Positions 1 to 5,702 of a stretch of 32,832 bases of DNA are shown here, one piece after another (within the stretch, counting starts at the first letter, position 1; each line of letters opens with the position of its first letter). Both the position numbers and the translations under genes were made by a program. The notes beneath the pieces are model-generated. The model was not told the DNA's origin and made no database searches. It saw nothing but the letters and a program-made list of their open reading frames with translations. Source of the stretch: DASUBV01 sp035763085 (GTDB taxonomy: Bacteria; Actinomycetota; Actinomycetes; Streptosporangiales; Streptosporangiaceae); contig DASUBV010000303.1 of the NCBI GenBank assembly GCA_035763085.1, forward strand, positions 1 to 32,832, read 5' to 3'.

Positions 1-228
1 CAGCACGTAGATGTAGTCGCTGCCGGCATCCCAGGCTTCCTCGGCCTCGCGGCTGTGCGTGCGCTGCGCCTCCATGCTCGCGGCCTGCGGCGTGGCCCAG
101 GGCATCCATGGCTTGAGGTGCTCCAGGCTGGCGGTCACGGCCTGCGACATCTGGCCGGCATCGGACTCCCTGATGCGCGACAGCACCCCACGGGGCAGGT
201 GAAGGGTCTCATCGGGCGTGTCAGGCAT
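1..228 (-). CDS. GNAT-family N-acetyltransferase, N-terminal part (cut by window edge)
   Basis: The frame reads from an ATG at 226-228 to the window edge without a stop and gives the first 76 residues. The segment QAVTASLEHLKPWMPWAT (about residues 29-46), followed by a Glu/Ala-rich helix and a DYIYVL strand, matches the N-terminal acceptor-side region of RimJ/RimL-type GNAT acetyltransferases. These move acetyl from acetyl-CoA to an N-terminus or small amine. The acetyl-CoA loop (R/QxxGxG/A) lies beyond the window, so substrate cannot be judged. No good Shine-Dalgarno precedes the ATG. A short upstream frame ends inside the start region (ATGCCTGA), which could mean translational coupling. 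The family call is fairly safe; the exact start is less so. Confidence 0.7.
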   Translation of the reverse strand, partial: MPDTPDETLHLPRGVLSRIRESDAGQMSQAVTASLEHLKPWMPWATPQAASMEAQRTHSREAEEAWDAGSDYIYVL

Positions 229-345
229 CCGCCCAGTAGAGGTGACCGGGCGCGGTAACGCAAGTCAGTTCTTCCGCGGTCACGGGCTCGCCGGCGCGCG
301 ACAGGACGTGCGCGGGCGTGGCCGGTCCCTGGCCGAGATGCTGAC
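221..345 (-). pseudogene. short C-terminal remnant of an unidentified small ORF
   Basis: On the minus strand a frame open from about 345 to a TGA at 221-223 encodes a protein-like tail (HVLSRAGEPVTAEELTCVTA, then PGHLYWADA) with no plausible start codon. Its stop overlaps the start of the acetyltransferase. The upstream end lies where the ArsR remnant of the opposite strand begins, so both look cut at the same junction. I do not recognise the family; it could also be a chance frame. Confidence 0.25.
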
Positions 346-362
346 CGCGGCCCGAACATCAG

Positions 363-551
363 GTTGGCGGCCACTGCGACCTGAACACCGCGTTCAGCCT
401 GTCGCAGCCGACGATCAGCCATCACCTGAAGGTGCTGCGCGAGGCCGGCCTCATCGACAGCGAGCGCCGGGGCACCTGGGTCTACTACCGGCTCGTCCCG
501 GCCGCCCTGGAGCGAATGGCCGCCCTGCTGTCCGCGCCCGCCGCGCCCTGA
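363..551 (+). pseudogene. ArsR-family regulator, 5'-truncated remnant
   Basis: The frame ending at TGA 549-551 encodes the second half of an ArsR/SmtB winged-helix repressor. It has CDLNTAFSLSQPTISHHLKV (metal-site helix start plus recognition helix), then the wing ERRGTWVYYR and a short C-terminal helix. It closely resembles the same part of the intact ArsR at 2398-2811. Upstream the frame meets a stop at 342-344 and has no start codon, and the N-terminal helices are absent. I read it as a deletion-truncated copy left beside the functional arsR-arsM unit. It is unlikely to be translated. Confidence 0.7.
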
Positions 552-611
552 GCGGCCCCGCCTGGCCGCCGTCACGGCAGTCATTCCGGCCGCGGGCTTC
601 CGCCCGGGCCT

Positions 612-640
612 TTCATCGTCTATCGTCGATTAACGATGAA
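612..640 (+). promoter_or_regulatory. dyad operator overlapping the arsR start codon
   Basis: TTCATCGT (612-619) and ACGATGAA (633-640) form perfect 8-bp inverted arms around a 13-bp spacer, and the right arm contains the ATG at 636. A TATCGT -10-like hexamer (621-626) sits in the spacer, so transcription would start almost at the ATG. This fits an autoregulated, nearly leaderless arsR whose repressor covers both promoter and start codon. Binding is inferred. Confidence 0.5.
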
Positions 641-986
641 TGAGAACGCTCCGCCGCTCGACCGGCCGACCGCCGCGGAGTACGCCGCCTGGTTCCGGGC
701 CCTCGCTGACGCCACCCGGGTGCAGATCGTGTCGCTGCTGGCCCGCCGCGGCGTGCCGCTGAACGTGGGTGAGATCGTCGCCGCGGTCGATGTCGGGCAG
801 TCGACGGTGTCCGCGCACCTGAAGGTGCTGGCCGAGGTCCGGTTCGTGCTGGCCGAGCGGCGCGGCACCGCCACCTACTACCGGGTCAATGACGCGTGCG
901 TGGAGTGCTTCCCGACCGCCGCCGACATCGTGATGGGCCGCCCGGTCCCGGCACAGCCCGAGACCGCCGCAGCGGCGCGGTCCTAA
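636..986 (+). CDS. arsR: ArsR/SmtB-family As(III)-responsive repressor
   Basis: A 116-residue winged-helix repressor. The core runs from WFRALADATRVQIVSLLARR (19-38), through the recognition helix VGQSTVSAHLKVLAE (about 53-67), to the wing AERRGTATYYRV (73-84). It lacks the classical ELCVCDL site in the DNA-binding domain. Instead two cysteines, C88 and C91, form an ACVECFP motif just after the wing, the type of C-terminal As(III) site seen in other ArsR subfamilies. ArsR proteins leave DNA when arsenite bridges their cysteines. The stop lies 10 bases before arsM, with a strong Shine-Dalgarno between, so the two are almost certainly one autoregulated operon. The ATG at 636 lies within an inverted repeat. 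Confidence 0.88.
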   Translation: MNENAPPLDRPTAAEYAAWFRALADATRVQIVSLLARRGVPLNVGEIVAAVDVGQSTVSAHLKVLAEVRFVLAERRGTATYYRVNDACVECFPTAADIVMGRPVPAQPETAAAARS

Positions 987-996
987 GGAGGATCCC

Positions 997-1761
997 GTGA
1001 CCGATCAGGACGCCGGCCGCGTCAGCAGCCAGCGCGACACTGTCATCAGCCGCTACTCCGGCCTGGCCCGCACCGCGCTGGCCGGGGATCCGGTCACTGA
1101 CTGCGACCCGGACGGCTTCACCGAGGGCTGCTTCGGCGCCGCGGCCTATGCCGGTGACGACGCCCCGGAGGCAGCCCTGCGCGCGAGCCTGGGCTGCGGG
1201 AACCCGGTCGCCGTGGCTGACCTGCGGCCGGGTGAGACCGTGCTGGACCTGGGCTCGGGCGGCGGCCTGGACGTGCTGCTGTCCGCCCGCCGGGTTGGCC
1301 CGGACGGCACCGCCTATGGCCTGGACGGCAGCCCGGACATGCTCGCCCTGGCCCGCGCCACCGCCGAGCAAGCCGGGGCCGGGAACGCCCGCTTCCTGCA
1401 CGGCCATATCGAGGACATCCCGCTGCCCGACGGCCACGTGGACGTGGTCATCTCCAACTGCGTGATCAACCTGTCGGCCGACAAGGCTGCGGTGCTGGGC
1501 GAGGCATTCCGGGTGCTGCGGCCGGGCGGCCGGCTGGGCGTCAGCGACGTCATTGCCGATGAGGGCCTGGACTCCGGGCAGCGGGCCGCGGCCGAGCAGC
1601 ACGTGGGCTGCGCCAGCGGCACCCTGACCACGGCCGAGTATCACCAGCTGCTCACCGCCGCCGGGTTCACCGGCATCTCCGTCATCCCGACCAGCGACGC
1701 CGGCGGCGGACTGCGCTCCGCCATCATCCAGGCGACCCGGCCGCCAGCCGCGACGGGTTAG
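997..1761 (+). CDS. arsM: arsenite S-adenosylmethionine methyltransferase
   Basis: A 254-residue class I methyltransferase of the ArsM family, which converts arsenite to methylated arsenicals using SAM. The SAM-binding motif I is VLDLGSGGGLDVLL (82-95), preceded by the family hallmark SLGCGNP (64-70). Cysteines C45 (EGCFGAAAY), C155 (ISNCVINL) and C205 (QHVGCASG) lie at the positions expected for the conserved As(III)-binding thiols, the last two being diagnostic. The GTG start at 997 follows TAAGGAGGATCCC, which contains the arsR stop and an excellent ribosome-binding site. The length is a little short of longer homologues but complete. It is convergent with an arsI-type gene whose product would break the C-As bond of methylarsenite. 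Confidence 0.93.
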   Translation: MTDQDAGRVSSQRDTVISRYSGLARTALAGDPVTDCDPDGFTEGCFGAAAYAGDDAPEAALRASLGCGNPVAVADLRPGETVLDLGSGGGLDVLLSARRVGPDGTAYGLDGSPDMLALARATAEQAGAGNARFLHGHIEDIPLPDGHVDVVISNCVINLSADKAAVLGEAFRVLRPGGRLGVSDVIADEGLDSGQRAAAEQHVGCASGTLTTAEYHQLLTAAGFTGISVIPTSDAGGGLRSAIIQATRPPAATG

Positions 1762-1807
1762 CCAGGCCGGCCGTCCCGGCCCCCCGCCGCGGCTGCCCGG
1801 CTGCCTG

Positions 1808-2314
1808 CTAGCAGCACTGAGCCCCGGGGCCGGCGGGCTCGCTCGCCGCGGTCGCAGGCTCTTCGGCCGCGGCCGGGGGCTGGGCGACGTGGCCGCCCGG
1901 GCCGCCGCAGCACTGGTCGTCGTGGCCCTCGCCGTAGAAGGTCGGGCTGTCGGCCAGCACCGTGTAGATCTCCCAGGACTCGCCGTCCGGCGTGCCCTGC
2001 ACCCAGAACTTGTCCTGCCTGGCGTAGCAGCAGGTGGTGCCGCGCTCCTCGGCCGCCGCCAGGCCGGCCTCAGCCAGCCGGGCCTGCTCGGCCGCCACGG
2101 TGCCGGCGTCGGGGACCTCCACCCCCAGGTGGTTGAGGGTGCCGCCGTGGCCAGGGTTCTCCATCAGGACGAGCTTGAGCGGCGGCTCGGCGATGGCGAA
2201 GTTCGCATACCCCGGGCGGACCTTGGCGGGCTCGGTCCCGAACAGCCGCGAGTAGAAGGTCACGGCCGCACCGATGTCATTGACGTTCAGCGCGAGCTGG
2301 AGCCTGCGGGACAT
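1808..2314 (-). CDS. arsI: ArsI/CadI-family VOC dioxygenase (C-As lyase)
   Basis: A 168-residue single VOC-fold protein. ArsI enzymes are Fe(II) dioxygenases that demethylate trivalent methylarsenicals; CadI proteins are cadmium-induced relatives. Q6, H62 (TLNHLG) and E115 (GESWEIYTV) fit the metal-ligand triad, and the vicinal pair C95-C96 in TTCCYARQDKFW is the organoarsenical-binding feature of ArsI. The C-terminal 40 residues are a Gly/Ala/Pro-rich tail with two more Cys pairs (C135-C136 and the terminal C167-C168). I chose the ATG at 2312-2314 because GGAGG lies 5 bases upstream; a TTG 12 bases earlier also opens the frame. It is convergent with arsM and divergent from an arsR. The C-As lyase role is inferred from motifs plus context. 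Confidence 0.85.
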   Translation of the reverse strand: MSRRLQLALNVNDIGAAVTFYSRLFGTEPAKVRPGYANFAIAEPPLKLVLMENPGHGGTLNHLGVEVPDAGTVAAEQARLAEAGLAAAEERGTTCCYARQDKFWVQGTPDGESWEIYTVLADSPTFYGEGHDDQCCGGPGGHVAQPPAAAEEPATAASEPAGPGAQCC

Positions 2315-2382
2315 GACTACCTCCAAGACATTGATGCTCGTCTATCTCTCTGACGCCGAGGTTGCCACAAGACATCGGGCTC

Positions 2383-2396
2383 TGTCAATATAGACA
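2383..2396 (+). promoter_or_regulatory. arsR promoter with TGTC-N6-GACA dyad
   Basis: TGTCAATATAGACA (TGTC at 2383-2386, GACA at 2393-2396) is a near-palindrome lying 1 base before the arsR ATG. It contains a -10-like CAATAT (2386-2391) six bases from the start codon, with a TTGCCA -35-like element at 2362-2367 (spacing 18). This suggests a leaderless arsR repressed by its own product. A second loosely related dyad, AGAC-N10-GTCT (2326-2343), lies in front of arsI. Function is inferred from position and symmetry only. Confidence 0.45.
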
Positions 2397-2397
2397 C

Positions 2398-2811
2398 ATG
2401 TCGAAGTCCCTGATCGTCCTCGACGACCAGACGAGCCTGTGCTGCGCTCCCGGCGCCCAGCTGCAGCTGCCGTCCCAGCAGGCCGGCCAGCCCGTCTGCT
2501 GCGCTCCCCTGTCCCGCGGGCAGCTCACCGCGAGCCAGGCCGAGGAAGTCGCGCCGCTGCTCAAGGCCCTCGCCGACCCCGTCCGGCTGCGGCTGATGTC
2601 GCTCGTCGCCTCCCACCCCGGCGGCGAGGCCTGCGTGTGCGACCTGAACGAGGCCTTCGACCTCTCCCAGCCGACCATCAGCCACCACCTCAAGGTGCTG
2701 AAGGACGCCGGCCTGCTCGACCGCGACAAGCGCGGAGTCTGGGTCTACTACCGCGCCCGGACCCAGGCCCTGGCCAGCCTCGGCCTGCTGATCGGCTCCC
2801 CGCCGCTGTGA
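2398..2811 (+). CDS. arsR: ArsR-family repressor with three cysteine clusters
   Basis: A 137-residue ArsR. The winged helix includes LLKALADPVRLRLMSLVAS (about 54-72), metal-helix motif EACVCDLNEAF (77-87, with C79 and C81), recognition helix DLSQPTISHHLKVLKDAG (88-105) and wing DKRGVWVYYR (110-119). Besides the classical CVCDL site it has an N-terminal extension with two vicinal pairs, C15-C16 (SLCCAPG) and C34-C35 (PVCCAPL). That recalls the N-terminal Cys pair used by Corynebacterium-type ArsR. The ATG at 2398 lies 6 bases after a -10-like hexamer; a frame start at 2362 is possible but upstream of the promoter. It is divergent from arsI, which it probably controls. Confidence 0.87.
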   Translation: MSKSLIVLDDQTSLCCAPGAQLQLPSQQAGQPVCCAPLSRGQLTASQAEEVAPLLKALADPVRLRLMSLVASHPGGEACVCDLNEAFDLSQPTISHHLKVLKDAGLLDRDKRGVWVYYRARTQALASLGLLIGSPPL

Positions 2812-2830
2812 GCCCGCCGGTCAGGTCAGG

Positions 2831-2859
2831 TCCCGCGGGCAGCGCCGCCGCACGCGGGA
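2831..2859 (+). terminator. stem-loop after arsR
   Basis: TCCCGCG (2831-2837) pairs perfectly with CGCGGGA (2853-2859) across a 15-base loop, 20 bases after the arsR stop. No U-tract follows. It could terminate arsR and, read the other way, lies beyond the end of the HAAS gene, so a bidirectional role is possible. Confidence 0.35.
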
Positions 2860-2927
2860 TCAGCCGGCCGGCCCGCCCGGCTCCTCCCCTCCCCGTCCCC
2901 GGGGTCCGGGGGAAGCGGGCCTCGGCG

Positions 2928-3503
2928 TCACCGGGCCAGCAGGGGCCGCACCGCCCGCGTGCTGACGATGATGCGGGCCGTGCTGACGGCGATGGCGGCG
3001 GCGGTGATCCAGGTGATGGCGGGCGCGGCGAGGAGCACGCCGGTGATCATGGCGATGTCGAGCGCGGTGATGCCGACGCATCCCGCGAGCGCCGTGCGGA
3101 TGGCGAGCTGGTACCGCGTTCCCAGGGCCGCGATGGTGAACATGGTCACGACGGCAGCCAGGGTCAGCCCGAGCAGGACGCGGGCGGCGAGCGGGACGGG
3201 CCAGGCCTGGGCCTGGCTGGTGACCAGCGCCGCGGCCCAGCAGGCGCCCGCGGCCGGCCCGGTGGCCAGGAGCCGGCGGGCGGCGCGCCGGGCCGGGCTC
3301 GCCCGGGTGAACTCGGCGACGATGAGCTGCGGGTCGCCGAACTCCGCGATCGCTGACCGGGCCGCGATGTCGGGGGCCTGATCCCGCCGCAGGCAGGCCT
3401 GGTAGGTCTCGGTCAGCCCGCCGGCCACCTCCTCGGCGATCGGCGCGGGCAGCTGCCGCGACAGCGCTGCGCGGTAGTCGCGGATCAGGCGGGGCTCGGC
3501 CAT
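2928..3503 (-). CDS. HAAS-domain membrane protein
   Basis: A 191-residue protein. The N-terminal helical part (about 1-68; LIRDYRAALSRQL, GLTETYQACL, RSAIAEFGDPQLIVAEFTR) matches the HAAS/permease-prefix domain typical of proteins encoded next to PadR regulators. It is followed by a basic patch (71-78) and about four hydrophobic segments (near 82-97, 106-127, 134-156 and 158-182). Its start lies within the last 19 bases of the upstream padR gene, so the pair is translationally coupled. These proteins are thought to respond to envelope conditions together with PadR, but the molecular role is not settled. Confidence 0.8.
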   Translation of the reverse strand: MAEPRLIRDYRAALSRQLPAPIAEEVAGGLTETYQACLRRDQAPDIAARSAIAEFGDPQLIVAEFTRASPARRAARRLLATGPAAGACWAAALVTSQAQAWPVPLAARVLLGLTLAAVVTMFTIAALGTRYQLAIRTALAGCVGITALDIAMITGVLLAAPAITWITAAAIAVSTARIIVSTRAVRPLLAR

Positions 3504-3823
3504 GGCCTGCCTTCCAGCGCGGCGCTGACTGTGGCCGAGAAGTCCCGCCAGTCGGCCCGCCTGCCGGACAGCGCCCGGGTGCCCGCGGCTGTCAGCCGGT
3601 ACTCACGACGCCGGCGCCCGCCGACTACCGACCAGGCGCCGGTGATCAGCCCGGCCTGCTCCAGGCGGCGCAGCGCCGGGTAGATCGTCCCGGTCGGCAG
3701 GTCGAGCCGGCCTCCGGTGTTCTGGCGCAGGGCCTCGATCACCGCGTACCCGTGCCGCGGGCCGCCTTCCAGGGCAGCCAGGAGCAGCGCGTCCAGGTGC
3801 CCCTTCAGCTCCTCCGCCCTCAT
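3485..3823 (-). CDS. PadR-family transcriptional regulator
   Basis: A 112-residue PadR-like winged-helix protein. Helix 1 LDALLLAALEGGPRHGYAVI (about 10-29) is followed by the DNA-recognition segment LPTGTIYPALRRLEQAGLI (42-60), the wing GGRRRREYRLTAAG (68-81), and a short C-terminal dimerisation helix of the PadR-S2 type. It is followed by a HAAS-domain gene overlapping by 19 bases. Upstream of its ATG is a TAGCGT hexamer 8 bases away and a GTAGC-TAC-GCTAC dyad. The same dyad recurs before the divergent membrane gene, so this PadR probably represses both directions. Confidence 0.88.
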   Translation of the reverse strand: MRAEELKGHLDALLLAALEGGPRHGYAVIEALRQNTGGRLDLPTGTIYPALRRLEQAGLITGAWSVVGGRRRREYRLTAAGTRALSGRRADWRDFSATVSAALEGRPWPSPA

Positions 3824-3825
3824 AG

Positions 3826-3838
3826 GTAGCTACGCTAC
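3826..3838 (+). promoter_or_regulatory. probable PadR operator, padR-proximal copy
   Basis: GTAGC-TAC-GCTAC (3826-3838) is a perfect 5-bp-arm dyad 3 bases upstream of the padR start, with flanks ATAG on the left. It is a 12-of-13 match to the copy at 3887-3899. Its position over the padR promoter/start fits autorepression. Binding by this PadR is inferred. Confidence 0.6.
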
Positions 3839-3886
3839 TTTAACCCTTCCCACCAGGCAATACGTGATCTAGCATCGAGACTATAG

Positions 3887-3899
3887 GTAGCAACGCTAC
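3887..3899 (+). promoter_or_regulatory. probable PadR operator, distal copy
   Basis: GTAGC-AAC-GCTAC (3887-3899), extended to ATA...TAT (3883-3903), repeats the dyad found 61 bases away at padR. It lies 37 bases before the ATG of the divergent membrane protein gene, where it would overlap or adjoin that promoter (TACGTA-like sequence at 3898-3903). Confidence 0.6.
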
Positions 3900-3935
3900 G
3901 TATCACGCTGGTCCCCGGGCCGGAGAGGAAGCGAC

Positions 3936-4523
3936 ATGGCGTCTGCTGCCCGCATCCTGGGCGATCAGGTGGGCTCCACCGCTCCAGTGTTCCTGGCGTT
4001 CCTCGCCGTCCACGTCCTCGCCGGGCTGGCCGCCGTCATCAGCGGCGCGCTCGCCGCGCTGTCGCGCAAGGGCAGCCCGCGGCACGTCCGGGCCGGGCGC
4101 TTGTTCTACCGCGCCATCACCGTGCTGTTCGCTACCGCGACGGCACTGGCCATCATGCGCTGGCGCCAGGACTACTACCTGTTCATCATCGGCGCTGTCG
4201 CGTTCACCGCTGCCACCCTCGGATGGCAGCACCGGCGCCGTCACCGCCCCGGCGACACCGGCCACATCCTGGGCATGGGCGCCGGCTACACCGCGATGCT
4301 CACTGCCTTCTACGTCGACAACGGGCCGCACCTGCCCCTGCTGGACCATCTCCCGCCCCTGGTGTTCTGGGTCCTCCCGGTCGCCATCGCAGCACCGCTC
4401 ATCGCGCGCGCCATCAGGAGGGCCCGGCGCGACACCACTCCTGGCGCAGGCCGGGCAGGCCGGGCTGCTGAGCCGTCAGCGGGACGGCCACGGGACCGGG
4501 ACGCGAGCGAGCAGCGGAGTTAA
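3936..4523 (+). CDS. five-helix membrane protein, DUF2306-like
   Basis: A 195-residue integral membrane protein with hydrophobic segments near 17-42, 58-75, 80-96, 110-127 and 141-160, then a long Arg/Ala-rich cytoplasmic tail (161-195). The stretch HVLAGLAAVISGALAALSRKG (26-46), followed by RHVRAGRLFYRAI, resembles the first helix pair of DUF2306-like proteins, whose function is unknown. A GGAGAGGAAG ribosome-binding site precedes the ATG at 3936. It is divergent from padR-HAAS and shares their dyad sequence, which suggests it is the PadR target. The family assignment is moderate. Confidence 0.72.
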   Translation: MASAARILGDQVGSTAPVFLAFLAVHVLAGLAAVISGALAALSRKGSPRHVRAGRLFYRAITVLFATATALAIMRWRQDYYLFIIGAVAFTAATLGWQHRRRHRPGDTGHILGMGAGYTAMLTAFYVDNGPHLPLLDHLPPLVFWVLPVAIAAPLIARAIRRARRDTTPGAGRAGRAAEPSAGRPRDRDASEQRS

Positions 4524-4535
4524 CGCGGCGGGAGT

Positions 4536-4800
4536 TCAGGTGACGAGCAGGCGAAGGCCAAGCCCTGCCGCGTGCAGAGCTACGAAGTCGCGGTTGCGCT
4601 CGGCTCACCCGCCTGAGACAAGGTCATCACGGAGACTGCGTACTGCGTAATGCGCGCTGCCCGGCCTCTGGCCCGGCTCGGGCCCACACCGATACTCCGC
4701 GGCGTACCTGCTCGTCCAGGTATGCCTCGGGCTGGCGCCAGCAGGCCTCGGAGAAGCCGTCTGCGCAGTCCCGCGAGATGAGCACCGGCTCCACGCGCTC
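4536..4800 (-). pseudogene. C-terminal remnant of a SAM-dependent methyltransferase, frameshifted
   Basis: Minus-strand frame 4627-4797 reads EPVLISRDCADGFSEACWRQ then PEAYLDEQVRRGVSVWARAG, a recognisable C-terminal region of actinobacterial class I methyltransferases. It then runs into a false stop. The continuation lies in another frame: RSLRDDLVSGG, a TGA (4605-4607) where a Trp is expected, then AERNRDFVALHAAGLGLRLL and a final VT before TGA 4536-4538. The frame break is a 7-bp tandem duplication, ACTGCGT twice, at 4635-4648. Removing one copy restores the reading frame up to the nonsense codon. The catalytic N-terminal two thirds are absent, apparently lost where the SCO1-like gene now ends. 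Confidence 0.65.
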
Positions 4801-4861
4801 CGATCGCGACGCCGGTCCCGGCGGCCGCGAGCGCGGTTCCGGCCCTGCCTCGTGCTGATGC

Positions 4862-5608
4862 TCAGCCCAGCAGCCGGTGCACGGCGCTGAGCAGTGCCGG
4901 CGCATCGGCGGATGACGGCCCCTGGCGGAGATCGACGATCTTGCCCTGGCGGCCGACCAGGTAGGTCGCGTCGGTGTGCCGGACGTCATACCCGACGTCC
5001 GCCCTGGCCGCGAGCCGGTTCGGCCGCGTCGTGCCGCCCTCCTCCGCGCCAGGGGCCTTCCAGTACGCGATGTGATAGCCATCGCGCACGACCTCCCGCA
5101 CCTGCGCGGCGGATCCGGTGAGGAAGTGCCAGTGCACCCCGCCCGGGGCCGGGTCGGCCTGGCCGCCGTACTGGGTGATGAACTGGCGCAGCTGCGCCGG
5201 CCCGGCGCCGGACGGGTCAACGTTGAAGGTGACAATCTCCACGCGCCCGCCCAGGCCCTGGCCGGCCAGCCGCTGCTGCATGAGGGCCAGGTTCCTGGCC
5301 AGCATCGGGCAGTCGGTGGTGCAGTACGGGAACAGGAACGACACCACCTGCACCTTGCCGGCGAAGTGCCGCGAGGAGATGCGCTCGCCGGCCTGGTCGG
5401 TCAGCGTGTACGACGGAGCGGAACCGTAGTCGGCTGGCGGTGCTGTCACCCTCTGCCCGCTGGTCCCGCCAGGCGCATCGCCGGCCGGCGGGCTGCTGAC
5501 GATCGCCGTGACGAGCAGCCCGCCGATGATCACCACGCCCGCGAGAAGCGAGGTCAGCACCAGCCCGCGGTTGTCCCGGTGCATCAGCCGGGAAAGCAGC
5601 GAACGCAT
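4862..5608 (-). CDS. SCO1/SenC-family membrane-anchored thiol protein
   Basis: 248 residues. An N-terminal cytoplasmic stub (1-15) and one membrane helix (about 16-38) anchor an extracytoplasmic thioredoxin-like domain (about 60-248). The copper/redox motif is C96-TTD-C100 (PYCTTDCPML), and the partner histidine is H211 (DVRHTDATYLV). These three are the SCO copper ligands. SCO proteins deliver copper to cytochrome oxidase or act as thiol oxidoreductases. I prefer the ATG at 5606-5608, with GGGGGT about 10 bases upstream; a GTG at 5633-5635 in frame would add nine residues. No cytochrome oxidase gene is nearby, so a metal-stress role beside the arsenic genes is possible but unproven. Confidence 0.87.
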   Translation of the reverse strand: MRSLLSRLMHRDNRGLVLTSLLAGVVIIGGLLVTAIVSSPPAGDAPGGTSGQRVTAPPADYGSAPSYTLTDQAGERISSRHFAGKVQVVSFLFPYCTTDCPMLARNLALMQQRLAGQGLGGRVEIVTFNVDPSGAGPAQLRQFITQYGGQADPAPGGVHWHFLTGSAAQVREVVRDGYHIAYWKAPGAEEGGTTRPNRLAARADVGYDVRHTDATYLVGRQGKIVDLRQGPSSADAPALLSAVHRLLG

Positions 5609-5702
5609 GTTGGCAGTACCCCCGTTTCTGCCCACGACGGTACCCGCTCTGCGGAGAGGACCTGGCTATCCAGCCTGCTGCGTATCCCGCCCGGGCCGCC
5701 GG

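Noticed and set aside
2439..3356. 305-residue plus-strand frame over arsR and the HAAS gene
   Set aside because: It is Arg/Pro/Gly-rich and overlaps two well-supported genes in other frames.
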